A stretch of 64,000 nt of DNA from Ostrinia nubilalis (GCF_963855985.1 NC_087106.1:1905001-1969000), one strand, 5' to 3'; shown: positions 10,321 through 22,204, counted from the stretch's first letter. A program made the numbers and translations. Notes: a model not told the origin generated them from the sequence alone.

Positions 10321-12800
10321 GAAAGGGTAAATTGATGATTTAGCTTAAATATTTAATATTTTATGGTATTTCATATGTAATATACCATTTCTTCACATAT
10401 TTTTAATGAATTATGGTCTTTTAAATGAAATAAAATGATTTTCCGTAGCTTCATAATTTAATGCACACAATTCATGTAACTATTTAAGTAGAAGTTTTGA
10501 TATCTTCGAACTAGAAGAAACTATTTCCGATATAAAAGCAAATTTAGAAAATAAATATTATGACGCTTTTAAATAAAACTTCATAAATGTCTACTTTATA
10601 GGAAAAACCGAAACTAAATTAATTTTATTTATTTATTTAATCATTATTATTGTTTCGAAAAACTACAAATAGCGGACTTAATTCCATAGGGCAGTCTGTC
10701 CTCCAGTTGACCTTATGATAATGCAGATATAATAGAATTATTAAGGACAAACGAAAACCAAACTATATTAATTATTTATTATATTATTTAATAAGAATTT
10801 AGAATAATTATTATTCTAAATTCTAAATAAATTAAACATTATTAATTCATAGTAGCTTAAAATTATGTCATTGTACTTGGTATAAAAGTAGAAAAGTTAG
10901 GTAAGTAAGATTACAAGTAGGAAGATTTTAATTCCAGTAAAATACATCCACTTACTTTACTCCTACATAATACCGTTTTTAAAAGCCAATTATTTTTAAT
11001 ATAAAAATATAACTTCGAAAAAAACTGCATTCACGCTTTTTAGTAGATTAAGAGTAGGCGCACACCGTTGATTTTTAGTTGGCAGATAGTTGTGCCCGAT
11101 TTCAAATTGTATGAAGAATCGGCCAAATCGAATCGAATGGTATATTATACCATAAATGTGACTGGAAAAAATACCTCACTTTGGGCCCACCTATGGAATC
11201 AATTAGACCAATTTTTATGGTTATAAAACCAAATAATGATTTCATGTGTCCTCTTTAACAGATGAATAGCAATTAAACCCAACTTAACAGTTTTATAGCC
11301 ATAAAAGTTGGCTCTAGCATAACTACCTATTTCTTGAAGAAGTGACTCTGGATCCTTCTAAGGACACATTTTTGGGGTAAAAACCTTTCCTTTAATGAAA
11401 TGAAGGTTAGAACTAGGCTTTTAAATGGTATCAATATTAGTGGGAAGTGGGGATACATACGTTTGAAAATGCTTGTCACGGGAGGTGCGATTTATTTGAC
11501 GTCGAGTGTAGTTTAAATTCGATGTCACGTGGTGTTTTATACAGGTCGTACTATCACAACCCCATCTCTCGCATTAAAAATACGACGCTAATCTACGGTT
11601 TTCAGCCATTATCACAAACACAACATTTTTATTGAAAAATAGCGTCTATTCCAATTGAATAAGATCCCTCGGCGTAGCCTGACATGCTGTCCAACAAAGA
11701 CAGTTTAGACAAAGCATTTCCGTATTATCACAAAGGGATCTTAATATCCCACAGCCTGTTCCGTCAAGCGCGAAAATTTAAAACAGAAAGTAATGGATTC
11801 CTTAGGAAGCTATAAATCAAGTCATGCATAAAAAGGTGTGATTATCTTAACGACAGGACGTTTGTGGGACGTCCCGAAGAATGGCGAAAATTTAGGTCAT
11901 CACTAATTTTCTGGGACATTTTGTGTTTGGCGAGATTAAATTACTGAGTGATGTTAATGGGCTCTGTAAAGGGAATATTCGAAATAATTAAAATGATATC
12001 TGATTTGAAAAATCATCCATTCTTTAATAATCCTAATCTACTTAATTATGACTCAATCTGATGTTATTATGATGTTTAGGAGATTCCGGAGATTATTCAA
12101 TTCAAGTAGAGACGACCCCTATGGTAACATAAAAAAACATTTTGTTTTCATAGGGGTCACTAAAAATTAGGGATTGATGGTGAAAACGGGCATATTAAGT
12201 CTCTTAATTACAATTTCACCTGAAGGGCAGATGCGACCGATGATGGTGCGAATCTACCAAAAGTTGCCTATTCATTGCTTTGATCTCAGGGTTCTATGAA
12301 TTCGGGAACAGTGACGTAGGCAAGATATTTATTATCTTGGCTGTAATACCAACCTAAGAATTGAGATAATTATCTAAGTAGGTACCTGATAATTAATAAG
12401 GCTTCTAGTTTTTTTTCCACAGCAAAGTTAGGGGATAAAAAATTGCCCGAATGGCTTCAAGAATAGGATAGTTCGGCCGTGCCTCTTTGTTCTTTTGCTC
12501 GACTTGGCGGATAGGGGAGACCGAGGGGATTCTAACAGAGGTGATTTATAACAAAGCTGTTTTCTCTGCTGCACCTATGACTGTTAGCGAGCTAGCATTT
12601 TCACGCAAACAGTGGAGTGTCGAAAGAGCAACGAATTCACGAAGTCGCTGACTCTATACTCTATAAACTTATAGTTTCAGAGAAATTTACTTTGTTGCAA
12701 CTCACCTCTGTTACTACAACTCTCTTATCTCTAATCTTTTCTTAAAGGTTTTAAACCTTTGTTTGTCACCTGTCATCCGCTTTGCAATGGAGGGAAGTCG
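10321..12800. other. 2.5 kb without recognised gene
   Basis: Mostly AT-rich. 'gtaggcgcacaccgttgatt' near 11053 looks like one end of a MITE whose partner I did not find. The 62-codon frame at 11447-11635 has no coding signature. Confidence 0.35.
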
Positions 12801-12809
12801 AACCTTAAT

Positions 12810-13060
12810 TTCGAACTCCTCCTATGTTCTTTTGATTAATTTTATTGCGGGTCCAATGACAGTTTAACTTTCCCCCGGGACAGACTTGGCCTTCATTGGT
12901 TGGGTTTTTATGGCGGTCAAACTGTAGATCCTGGCTACACAGGAGTTGCAGTGGTCCCACCTCCGGTGGGAACGAGAGGTGGGAATATTCCCGTTGTTCC
13001 TACAACTCTCCTCGGTCTCCCCTACACTTCTGTGCTCCCAGATTCATTCATTACTGAAGA
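12810..13060. repeat. Dispersed repeat shared with 7160-7330 (copy 2)
   Basis: Longer copy of the same family. It also carries a 'gtggtcccacctccggtggg' palindrome and 'cccgttgttcctacaactct' at the right. The short frame through it is not conserved in the other copy. Confidence 0.75.
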
Positions 13061-13570
13061 CCTGTTTCATTATTTAATAAGTCATAAAAATTATTCAATA
13101 CAAAAATCGTAAAGCTAAAATTTTAATCAAACCCTTTATTATTTACTTAACAATTTTTTTACTGCCCTTTAAAGCTCGTAAAGTTTTACTGCCAAAATTT
13201 GAATAATGAAGTTAAAATTTTACTACCTCAATTTTTTGGGAGTAAACTTGCGAGCAATTTTTATGCACAGTAGTTTTTTTTAGAAAATGAGGTTTTTATA
13301 CTAATATTACACCTAAAATTAGTTCGAGGCAGACTTTTATGGTGGGTCTAAGTACAAATATTATTAATGCGCAAAAAGCAACCTACTTACTGTTATTTCG
13401 TTTTTCTTTTATTAAACCGCTAAAAAGCGCTTTTCAAGGCTATTTGCAAAAAATAAATTACTTTTATGACTCTTATGTACAGTAAATTAAATTTTAAAAC
13501 GCGAATAGACTTAAAATTGGCCAACCATGGATATACGGACTACTCAAAAACTTATTAAAAAATAAGAGAA
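13061..13570. other. AT-rich stretch, nothing recognised
   Basis: A tendency to repeat 'aaaattttactgcc' is visible near 13130-13230, but no gene or element end. Confidence 0.35.
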
Positions 13571-13571
13571 C

Positions 13572-13740
13572 TCTTCGTTCGTTCGTTGAAGTCGAAAGAC
13601 GTCCACTGCTGGACAAAGGCCTCCCCCAAGGTTTTCCACAAAGACCGGTCCTGCGCCGCTCGCATCCAAGCACCTCCCGCGACCTTCACCAGATCGTCGG
13701 TCCACCTAGTGGGAGGCCTGCTTACACTACGTCTTCCGGC
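13572..13740 (-). pseudogene. RTE-like LINE 3' end, family B, open C-terminus
   Basis: The minus strand reads RPPTRWTDDLVKVAGGAWM, then AAQDRSLWKTLGEAFVQQW, then a (GAAC)n tail at 13572-13587. About 50 codons stay open. 5'-truncated. Confidence 0.85.
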
Positions 13741-13930
13741 TCGTGGTCGTCACTCGAGAATTTTGCTATGTAGCTAAGAGGGCTGTATTAAAAAGTACCT
13801 ATAATTTGAGATTTTGTAGTTATTACATTTTTGTTTTAGATCAGTGTGAAATTTAAATACTTAGACAGACTGAAATCCTCGCCGGCACAGACAGAATAGT
13901 ACTCAACAACGACCCTCTAAGTTTGCGTAA

Positions 13931-13940
13931 CCACCCTGTA
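13931..13940 (-). repeat. Solitary CCACCCTG-TA terminus
   Basis: The same octamer plus TA ends the nested element at 25551-25557. No partner end nearby. Confidence 0.3.
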
Positions 13941-14293
13941 TCTTTGCCCTGATTACCAAGTTTCTTACGACTGAAATGTAATTGGTACATTAAATAGTCA
14001 TTACTAACACATACTTACGGAACCATTACTCCCTCAAAGACTCCCTGGGGCGTAATACCGGAGAATTTTGTTTGTATTCCGGAATCCGGTTACGTTCCGG
14101 TATACGAATATAGGGAAAGCAAATAGATATTGATGCCCGTTTGAACTGGGTAGACGGTGCTTTGCGTTTGATTTATAGTGCACTAGTATGTTGTGCTGCT
14201 TTGTTCGTTTTCAATATACCGTTTCTTTGTGTGCTTGCTAAATACCTGTATGTAATGTATGAATTAAAAAAAAATACAACACAATAAAAGTAT

Positions 14294-14317
14294 TGTTGCT
14301 GGCAGTTTGGCCAGCAA
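14294..14317. repeat. Short perfect hairpin
   Basis: TTGCTGGC and GCCAGCAA separated by six bases. No U-run or promoter makes a function likely. Confidence 0.4.
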
Positions 14318-14662
14318 TCCTTTTTGATAATTGTTTATGGTTTTTTACTTTTTTTTAATATTGTTTTAGATTGATTGATTTTGAAGTTGGCTTTGGTACG
14401 CTCTTGTGTTCTAATGTATTGAGCAATATACCTACTGTTTTGGCCCCTTGTTTGGAGAGTTTCCTTGCTTCTAGCATACCTATAATCACCACCGACCGGC
14501 AGGCCTATCCATCTAATACAGTCCACTCCATCGTTTTTAACAAGGATAATAATACTTATTTCTATCCCTATATAATAAAATATCTTAATCATGACATTTT
14601 CTTTTGTATCCATATTAGTTTAAATTTTTCTTCTTCTAATAAACACAGTTACTTACAGGGCA

Positions 14663-14765
14663 GATAAAATATGTACCATCCTAAACTGCATCCCACTTAA
14701 CATCAGGTGCGATTGTGGTCAAATACCTGTCTTGTCATGCATAAAAAAAGAAAGAAAAAAGTTAT
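14663..14765 (+). repeat. Dispersed lepidopteran-type repeat, A-rich end
   Basis: 'cacttaacatcaggtgcgat' and 'gtggtcaaatacctgtcttg' followed by an A-rich tail. I recall this block as common in moth genomes. The A-rich end suggests a retroposed sequence. Confidence 0.45.
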
Positions 14766-15351
14766 TTTGGCTATTATCTAGTTCTTCTGATTATCCCAGT
14801 TATTATTCTTTATTCGTATTTTTCATTTTGTCATCGTATTGATAGCGTCGTGTCATTCATCGTGGCAAATTTCGTGACGTTTTTAAGACGTGATCTAATT
14901 TCCCTTGACATGACGTTACGTCATTAGTCGATATCGCAACGTGTTACATGGCTACGTCACTAAATCATTACAAATGTTTGTGTGGTAGCCCTAACAACCA
15001 TCGATTCTTGACTCTCCCAATCGCCAAACCGCTAATCTATTGGTGTTTATGTTTACTTAGTATCGGCTTAATTGACCATTGTAAAGCAATTACCAAATCA
15101 TGTTGGGTTAGATCTAGTCTTGTTTATTAGGTGAAAATGCCAGATGATGTTGTTGGTCATAGACAATACATCAATGGCCGTAGTGTTTTAATCAATAAAT
15201 GTATTTTTTTTAGGCCGGTGGTCTTAGATTCGGAATTTCTTAAAGGAATCAAGGGAATTTTACTGCCAGAGATTTGTGACAATTTTGAGATTCTGAACGT
15301 TGTAAATGAAATTTTATAATGTTTTTTTTTTTATTTCTTAAAGGCATATTA

Positions 15352-15522
15352 ATTAGGGATTGCGCGCACCCGTGCTACTTTTCTGTCCTACTTTTGTCGC
15401 CGTGACTTTTTTGAAGTCCTTGGAGATTTATGAAGGTACGTAGCGTAGCGACGTGACAGTGACAGATTTTTTAAACATTTTCGATATAACAAACAAAAAA
15501 GTCACCCGTGCACGCCGGCCCT
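15352..15522. mobile_element. MITE with imperfect AGGG...GTGCACGGGTG ends
   Basis: About 170 bp. The left end (TAGGGATTGCGCGCACCCGT) and the complement of the right end (TAAGGGCCGGCGTGCACGGG) match imperfectly for about 30 bp. Right edge near 'ggccctta'. No coding. Confidence 0.5.
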
Positions 15523-16018
15523 TACATGCATTGTATAACCCAACGACAAAATAAAACGCTTTGAAAACTTCAAAATTTTTTGCAGTCTCGTGTAATTTAA
15601 AATTTGTAGAGAATGTTGTTATTTTTCACCGTACCATTTGTACCCCGTGAAAATTTATATAATTTCACAAATAAATAAAACAATTCAAAGAGCTTAAATA
15701 TCAGTCATCTTGATACCATTGTTTCCCATAATGCCCAGAGACGTCTCGACACTCCCATAGTGGCGATAGAGAGCCTTTGTTGCCCTTTGTGAGCATTGGG
15801 CAAAATAATTACCCTTTTATAAGCAGCGATATGGAAAACCTTTGTGGGGAGATTGTTAATTTTAAAACGTGTTTCTGGGGTGCAAACGTAATTCAATATA
15901 AACCAGCATGTTCAATTTGTGAGCTTTGGTCATTTGTATCTTCACCTGTGTTCCGATTTTCAATTGTTTGTCAGATTTTTTTTCTATCCCAAAAATATGA
16001 TTGTGCCTATGATGATCC
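15523..16018. other. No gene recognised
   Basis: Two overlapping frames of 60-85 codons on opposite strands have no family signature and are probably chance. Confidence 0.3.
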
Positions 16019-16413
16019 TATCCTACTTTAAATGCGAAAGTTTGTATGGATGTCTGGATGTTTGTTTCTCTCTGAATTTATATTAACCGGCAGACAGTGG
16101 TGACTGAGTTTGTTGCGGCGCTTCTTCTCAGCACTTGCCAAATGTTGGTCTCGAAGCGCTGGTAGGGTAAAAAGATTATGAGACATGTAGAGGCTCCTTA
16201 AGAGCATATGACGATTTGTAAGAACTATTTATTAGTCTAAACAAATAAAGAAATTTTGACTTTGACTTTGACTCTTTCACGCAAAAACTAGTGAAGGGAT
16301 TTTGATAAAACTTTACAGTATTATTGTTTATTACCCAGAATAACATAAGGCTATAATTTATGACGATCTGTGACAAACTTTTTACGCGGGTGAAACTGCG
16401 GGCAAAAGCTAGT
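16019..16413 (+). mobile_element. Helitron-like non-autonomous element with a nested insertion
   Basis: Left 'tcctactttaaatgcgaaag' and right hairpin 'ttacgcgggtgaa' followed by 'gggcaaaagctagt'. The CTAGT end after a small hairpin fits the Helitron CTRRT rule, and the left end starts with TC. Other copies: 21131, 40211, 45516, 50491, 54985, 56023. This one is interrupted at about 16078-16274. Confidence 0.65.
16078..16274 (+). mobile_element. Nested retroposed repeat with (TTTGAC)n tail
   Basis: Contains 'cggcagacagtggtgactga' and 'tctcagcacttgcca' and ends AAATAAAGAAATTTTGAC plus TTTGAC repeats, a poly(A)-signal-like end with a simple tail. A second copy is at 38845-39003. Probably a LINE 3' end or SINE; no coding. 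Confidence 0.65.
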
Positions 16414-16980
16414 GAGTAATAAATTCTGCATTTAATGTTGTGTTTCGATGTTCAATTATTATTTCTGTTTTTTTTTTAATTTTAGTGAAAGACATCTTTG
16501 ACTACAATTAATGATAAAAACTTATTTGAACCAATACTGAGATTTAAGCCCGTGATCCAGTCTAATTATGTTAAAATTATCGTTTTAAATATACCTTTAA
16601 AGCCTGAAGAATAAGACGCATGTTTCCCCACATACAGTGACTCTACCGCCCACAATTTCTTTAGAAACACAGTGCGGAAGAAAAAATGTTTTCCCAGTCA
16701 GTTGGGCAGAATGTATTTTCAGGGGTAATGGAAACTGTATACTGTAATTTATGCATGGAGAGTTTTTGTGATGTTTTCTTTGGCACATATCACGAATGTA
16801 GGCCGAATTTCTAATTTATTCAAACCGGGCCAGTATGTAAATAGGTCCAGAAAAAGGTCGTTTCGGAATAGAAGGCACGAACGGATCGTAAATGGAATGA
16901 GTGAAGTTTTTTCCTGAAGTTATCATTATTTTATCTACCCATACCTGTTTTATACCTGACTGACGTTATATTAGTATGAT
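16414..16980. other. No gene recognised
   Basis: The 63-codon minus-strand frame (16597-16788) has no recognisable family pattern. Confidence 0.3.
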
Positions 16981-16989
16981 AATAAAGAT

Positions 16990-17155
16990 CCCACGGATCC
17001 CACGGGACGTCCACCCACAAGATGGATCGACGACATCATAAAGGTAGCAGGAAGGCGATGGACGCACTCCGCTACCAACCGGGCAGCATGGAAGTCATTG
17101 GGGGAGGCCTAAAATGTACAGCAGTGGACGTCCTATGGCTGAGATGATGATGATG
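16990..17155 (+). repeat. RTE-like LINE 3' end, family A
   Basis: Reads RPPTRWIDDIIKVAGRRW-like residues and the usual 3' end with GATGATGATGA. A damaged GGCCTAAAATGTACAGCAG replaces the usual codons. Confidence 0.8.
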
Positions 17156-17227
17156 AATAAAGATCCCAAAAGTTTAAATTATAATCTCCCAACCTCGTGT
17201 CTCTCAAGTCTTTTTAACCAAGGTGAC

Positions 17228-17603
17228 TTACGCCCGTATTCACAAACATTACTATGAGGGCAGAACTGACGGCCGATGGGGCAGAAAGGTTCTGGAATGG
17301 AGGCCGCGTACCGGAAAACGCAGCGTGGGATGTCCACCTACAAGGTGGACCGACGACATCGTAAAGGTAGCAGGGAAGCGCTGGACGCAGGCCGCTACCA
17401 ATCGATCAACATGGAAAGCATTGGGGGAGGCCTATGTTCTGCAGTGGACGTCCTATGGCTGAGATGATGATGATGATGATGATGATGACTATGAGGTCTG
17501 ACAGTGCGCGTGGACGCACAGTCAATCACTGAGCTCTATTCAACGCTGTGAGTTCAATTTGCTGCTTCACTTAAGCAAGCATCGTTTGTGAATACGGGCG
17601 TAA
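17228..17603. mobile_element. MITE with TTACGCCCGTATTCACAAAC ends, split by a LINE insertion
   Basis: The left end TTACGCCCGTATTCACAAAC is mirrored by GTTTGTGAATACGGGCGTAA at the right, flanked by or including TA. An uninterrupted relative lies at 43899-44053. The insertion at 17260-17487 is flanked by a 9-bp duplication, so the MITE is older. Confidence 0.85.
17260..17487 (+). pseudogene. Nested RTE-like LINE 3' end, family A
   Basis: The open C-terminus of the LINE polyprotein includes VGCPPTRWTDDIVKVAGKRW, then STWKALGEAYVLQWTSYG, a stop (17460-17462) and a long GAT-repeat tail. ACTATGAGG stands on both sides (17251-17259 and 17488-17496), the target-site duplication of a single 5'-truncated insertion. 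The intact frame and duplication suggest it is fairly young. Such C-terminal stubs do not make an active enzyme. Confidence 0.9.
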
Positions 17604-17740
17604 ATCTTTATTATGAAATGGCACGATACTTGCAATTCTTTGTCTAATTTTGTTATATTAGACAAAAAAGTTATATTGTTATAATATTCTAATATGGTTA
17701 TGTTAAGTCCTTTATAATTGTTTGGTGCTAAAACTGTACT

Positions 17741-17928
17741 GTGTGCTTACCATGAGTTTACGTTAGGTGTGCTCGTGCTCGCTAGCGACTGCGTAAAAAA
17801 ATGACATTTAAATGTATGACATATTGTGCAGCGCCCCTAGCGGCTACTTTCAAGAAACAAAATCTTCATAGACTTTTTTGACGTTCTCGCTAGCGAGCAC
17901 ACCTAACGTAAACTCATGGTAAGCACAC
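17741..17928. mobile_element. MITE with GTGTGCTTACCATGAGTTTA ends
   Basis: 188-bp foldback with about 35 bp of perfect terminal complementarity. The core 'tgcagcgcccctagcgg' is shared with the MITE at 35887-35987, whose ends differ. Confidence 0.85.
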
Positions 17929-18980
17929 TGGTGTATAATTACCCTAACCTTTCAAAAAGAAATGCTGTGTATACCTGTAATTGAGGTCATATACGCATCA
18001 TGTGTTAATCCATGTTAAAATGTATGAACTGTATATAATTATGTGACTTTGTTGGTCTACCTAAGAAATAAATAATAAATATTGCATCAATCTTAAGCAA
18101 ACAATTGAATTGAACAAATGAACATCCAACCTACAAGTCTAAGGTATGTGAATAAATAAGTACATTATAGAAATACTATGTCTCACCCACACACCTGTTT
18201 AAAATTTCACCTCCAACAAACTACAGCTCGGCATGTTCGAACGGAATATATTTTCGCTACGTCAGCTTATTGGCGTGGCCAAGTGCTCTGTACTCTAGCT
18301 TTAGTGCTACAGGTAACGCATATTTGTTAGGGAAGATGCTTTGCGATGTCAACATGTGGCAGCCAAGCAATTTGTGGGAAGATCTTCATGTATCATGTGT
18401 AGTAGTTGTTGCCGACTTGCATTTAAAATGCACATTTTATCTCTGACATATTGCTAAATAAAACACAAAGATAGATAGATTCATAGCTCAAACTACACTC
18501 TAAAATTTTGATAAGTTTACTAATATATCTTTTAAGCTCAGTGGTAAGAGCAGTCGTCCGACAAGCAACCCTGATCTAAAGATGAGAATACACTTGAGCA
18601 TTTGTATGTAATGTAACATTTTTACGAATACCGTTAAAATGTATGACGTTTGAGTCGTAAAAGAAAAAAAATGAATTTATTCGATGAAAGTACAAAATAA
18701 AATAATACCTAAACGTGACAGGATAACATTCAAACATGTGAACATATCATAGAGCGGCTCGTTGTTACGTTACAAGTGAAATTTCAAGTACATATACAAC
18801 ACCCAGACTTCAAATAAAATTACGAAAAACTAAGCATTAACAAAATTTTTTCATAGGATTATTTAAAATGTGTATCAAAACAATCCTCCCTCCACATTTA
18901 TATTCCCAAAAGCTCAAAATATCTTGCTGACTCGAGTTCCTTTTGTTATGTACAATAATAAGGAACGAGAGCTAAAACTT
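17929..18980. other. No gene; weak tRNA-like box
   Basis: 'aagctcagtggtaagagcag' at 18535-18554 resembles an A-box of a tRNA-derived SINE and recalls the fragment at 48.42 kb, but no good B-box follows. Confidence 0.3.
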
Positions 18981-18984
18981 GGTC

Positions 18985-19105
18985 AACGAACACTGGCGAA
19001 GGCTTCGCAATAGTTGTAAGAGTGCCCCAGGGAGGGGAGTTGTCGCCGCTCTTATATCTAGTTGAATTCTTAAAACATTTTGCTGTGACAATGGGAAATA
19101 TTAAA
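18985..19105 (+). pseudogene. Reverse transcriptase core fragment (LINE)
   Basis: The + strand reads GEGFAIVVRVPQGGELSPLL, then YLVEFLKHFAVTMG, then a stop. This matches motif B of non-LTR reverse transcriptases (xVPQGGxLSPLLxxL). About 40 codons remain; the catalytic YADD and the rest are gone. Confidence 0.7.
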
Positions 19106-19294
19106 TAGACTCCTAAAGTGCGACTAGCTTCACTGCGAATAGCTTCTGTTACTTTTAAGATGGTATCCCATATTATTTTCTTTTCTCTGTTATTGATTTC
19201 TTTTGATTGTCTTTCTCTCTATCTACCTTCATACATGAACAGAGACAGCATGTCAACCTAAACTTCGATATCCTAGCACTTGTGTCGTTGTAAT

Positions 19295-19497
19295 CTATAA
19301 TCCTAAAAATGTATCGAAAAATGTGTTGGTAAGCGCATTTAACTCAACAACGCCTGGACCAATTTACCAATACTTTTTTTAATGTTCGTTGAAGTCCAAG
19401 GATACATTTTTACGGCAAGAAAAATTCGAGTAATTTCCGGGAAAACCCTAAAAACAGCCCTTTTTCACGCGTGCGAAACCGCGGGCGGAAAGCTAGT
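19295..19497 (+). mobile_element. Helitron-like element, right end
   Basis: Ends with hairpin-like 'ttcacgcgtgcgaa', then 'accgcgggcggaaagctagt' (CTAGT at 19493-19497). Left end uncertain. Confidence 0.5.
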
Positions 19498-19879
19498 CCA
19501 TGATATTTTGTAACAAAATATTGAGTCTCACTGATTTGCTGTTAATTCTAACTTAATGTAGGCAGAGAAAAAACATACATAACAACATCTAACAACAGCA
19601 ATATGAAATTTTCTGCGAATAAGTTCTACACATTTTGATAATGGAAAATGGATTAGGAGCTTCTGAAGATATTGCTACTATAATTGTGATATAAAATCAA
19701 AGGGATAAGAAATAATCTTCAAATCAGTATTATGGTGCACATTTTACCAGCACTTTAGGTACCGTCCGATGCTAGCATGCTGGTATACGTCTTGAAGTAT
19801 ACTTTATTTTGTATTCTGCATCTGAAACTTGCAACGAGTACAAGCTGCAGGATTTAGATGTGGGCGAGCTTTCAAATAG

Positions 19880-19950
19880 TTATGGGAGTACCGCAGGGAG
19901 CGAAGTTTGGACCAAGTTTCTATTTTCTTTTGACACGCTTTTTGGTATAA
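19880..19950 (+). pseudogene. Reverse transcriptase motif fragment (LINE)
   Basis: Reads SFQIVMGVPQGAKFGPSFYF, the GVPQGxxLGPxxF motif of a CR1/jockey-type polymerase, different from the GGELSP type 0.9 kb upstream. It stops soon after; no more of the enzyme is visible. Confidence 0.6.
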
Positions 19951-20339
19951 TTTCAAGTCGTATTTTATCTTGCGAAGACAATATGTAATATCTTATGACA
20001 ATTTCTTTATCATTATACCTGATAGCAATTGATTTATTATTACATGGTCTAGTAGGCTATTTAAAATAAAAATCAGTTTTTAGAGCACCTACATAAGTGT
20101 TTATCTAGGTACAGATGACAGCACATAAAGTTGTAATATAATATAAAATAAAATAAAAAAATATGTAGAAGCTTTTTTGCAACAAAAAATATAGTCTAAA
20201 ATGTGCAGTTGACTGCATTTAATGTGTTTTTCTCTCTGAAATCGATAGTTTATGTTACTTTACTGCTGTAATGGCTCAGCAAAAAAAAATTACAATCAAT
20301 GGAGAATAGAGAACACACTGCTTTATTTAAACACTTTTA

Positions 20340-20751
20340 GGCCTCAGCCTCGAACTTAGCGGGCAGCGGGGCGGGAGCGGCGGCGGCGCGGGAGCGGGGC
20401 GGGCAACGCAGACCCGTTCTCGAAACAAGCGGGCAGCTCGCGCGGCGCTTTAGCGGCGAAGTGTTGTGTTCGGGGTTGTGTTGTCGAGATATTTGTTTTT
20501 ATTCGCAAACGAAATGTCTGAACAACGGCGACAATTTTATTTCGATCGATTTATTGTGGGCAAAAGAAGGAATGCGCTGCCCGCTCGTTGCCCGCTCCCT
20601 CGCCGCAGCCCGCTCGTTGCCCGCTGATGCCGCCCCGCTGCCGCGCCGCTGTTTTCGAGAACCGGTCTATTTGATTTTACGCATAAGATCCTGCCGCTTC
20701 CGCGCCGCCGCCGCCGCCGCCCCGCTGCCCGCTAAGTTCGAGGCTGAGGCC
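20340..20751. mobile_element. PIF/Harbinger-like non-autonomous element, GC-rich
   Basis: Terminal inverted repeats are identical for at least 35 bp (GGCCTCAGCCTCGAACTTAG...). The element is flanked by TTA on both sides (20337-20339 and 20752-20754), the target duplication typical of PIF/Harbinger. 412 bp. It is extremely rich in GGCGGC/GCCCGCT words compared with its AT-rich surroundings. It holds a short frame starting at 20514. Confidence 0.85.
20514..20627 (+). CDS. 37-codon frame inside the GC-rich element
   Basis: ATG TCT GAA CAA opens a frame reading MSEQRRQFYFDRFIVGKRRN, then Pro/Arg-rich residues coded by the GCCCGCT repeats, then TGA. The first 20 residues look like ordinary protein and lie in the only part of the element with balanced composition. 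It may be what remains of the N-terminus of an ancestral element protein after internal deletion. A chance frame cannot be excluded. I do not recognise it. Confidence 0.3.
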   Translation: MSEQRRQFYFDRFIVGKRRNALPARCPLPRRSPLVAR

Positions 20752-21130
20752 TTAAACGGCTATCCCATACAAGACACATTTGTTACAGGACTTAATGCCG
20801 CTCTTAACATTATTGGATTGGGTAAAAAGAACTCCAACTCGATAATGTGGCAACATTCGAGATAAGGGCAACCTAACCCCAGACAGATGCACCACTGAAG
20901 AGCATTTTGCAATTTTCGTGCGAAGAACCAATAACCATCAGGGGACCACGTGTGGGACGTGTCTATAAGAATTTGTGGCGGAATTTTATAGTATTTGTTC
21001 TAAGTTCCAGTATGGTATTTGCGATTGGATTTTTAGTGGTAATTCCTTTTGGTCAATAAACGTAGGTCGATGTACTGAAAACGTGAAAAAATACGTTAGT
21101 TTAGTTACTGGGATTCTATAATATCGACTT

Positions 21131-21314
21131 TCTCTTAAAATATAAACTGCGAAAGTTTTTATGAATGTTTAGATGTCTGTTAACATGTTTGTTACTCTTT
21201 CACGCAAAAACCACTGAACGGATTTTGATATGATTATTTTTAAGATAGGCTATAATTATGACGATCTGTGACAAACTAAATTTCACGCGGGTGAAGCAGC
21301 GGGCAAAAGCTAGT
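21131..21314 (+). mobile_element. Helitron-like non-autonomous element
   Basis: 'ataaactgcgaaagttttta' left and hairpin 'ttcacgcgggtgaa' plus 'gggcaaaagctagt' right. Uninterrupted reference copy for the one at 16019. Confidence 0.65.
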
Positions 21315-21780
21315 TTAGAAATAAACTTAATACCTTTTTCTTACACAGTGACTACTCTTGCCAAGTTAAAAGGTACAGAGACGTGCCTCTTCATTATGTT
21401 ACATTAATGTCCACAAGTAAAACACAATGTAAGACAATACTAGCAACAATATTTATTTTATTTATTTTTATTTTCACCAACTTATGCTATCTTCATTATT
21501 TTTGCAACAAGCACTGATATAGGGCGAAAAATAATAATTTTACATACAAAGAACACAATGTTTATTGAATTTGTCGATAAGTTCACACTAATTCATTCAT
21601 TAATCTAGACAAAGTTAACCTTTTTGATTTTTGCTTTGATTTCGATTGTTTTTGGCCATCATAGATAAAAACACATTGCACTTTTCAATTTTCTACACAA
21701 AACAATTAGTCCAGTCAATAAAGCATTATAGATGGAAAACTGTAGAACACAATTTCTGACTTCAGGACTTTATTTAGACT
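21315..21780. other. AT-rich, nothing recognised
   Basis: No gene, no box, no clear end. Confidence 0.35.
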
Positions 21781-22204
21781 AGTTAGGAGGTGAACATAGC
21801 AAAAGTCCCCGCCCTTAACCCTTGAGCCGGCGGGGAGAGGGGGGTTTAAAGGTGCCACTTTTCGGTTTTTCGCTTAATCCTCGGAAACTATGCGTCCTAG
21901 TGACATGACTACTTTGAACCAAAAAAAGCATATTCAATTTGCTACAGGTGAGATAGACAAGTTTTTCTATAAATTGTATAGTTTTCGCGGCATCTGCTGT
22001 AGAAGGTCTGTAATATTGGAAATTTTATTTTTGTCTTACATGTTTCCATCAGGAGAAAATCGACTAAATCAACATTGAGCAATCATTCTAGACATGCGGG
22101 AGCATGTTAAGCCTAGTTCCAGGGAGGGGACTGCACCGTGCGTATATTTAGACGAACCACTTTGAGCCACTTTTGACTCCTCATCACTCAAAAAGTACTG
22201 TGCA

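Noticed and set aside
14371..14667. 98-codon + and 92-codon - strand frames
   Set aside because: No family pattern on either strand; AT-rich chance frames.
20461..20865. 134-codon frame through the GC-rich element
   Set aside because: It crosses the element's right end into flanking DNA and consists largely of translated GC repeats.
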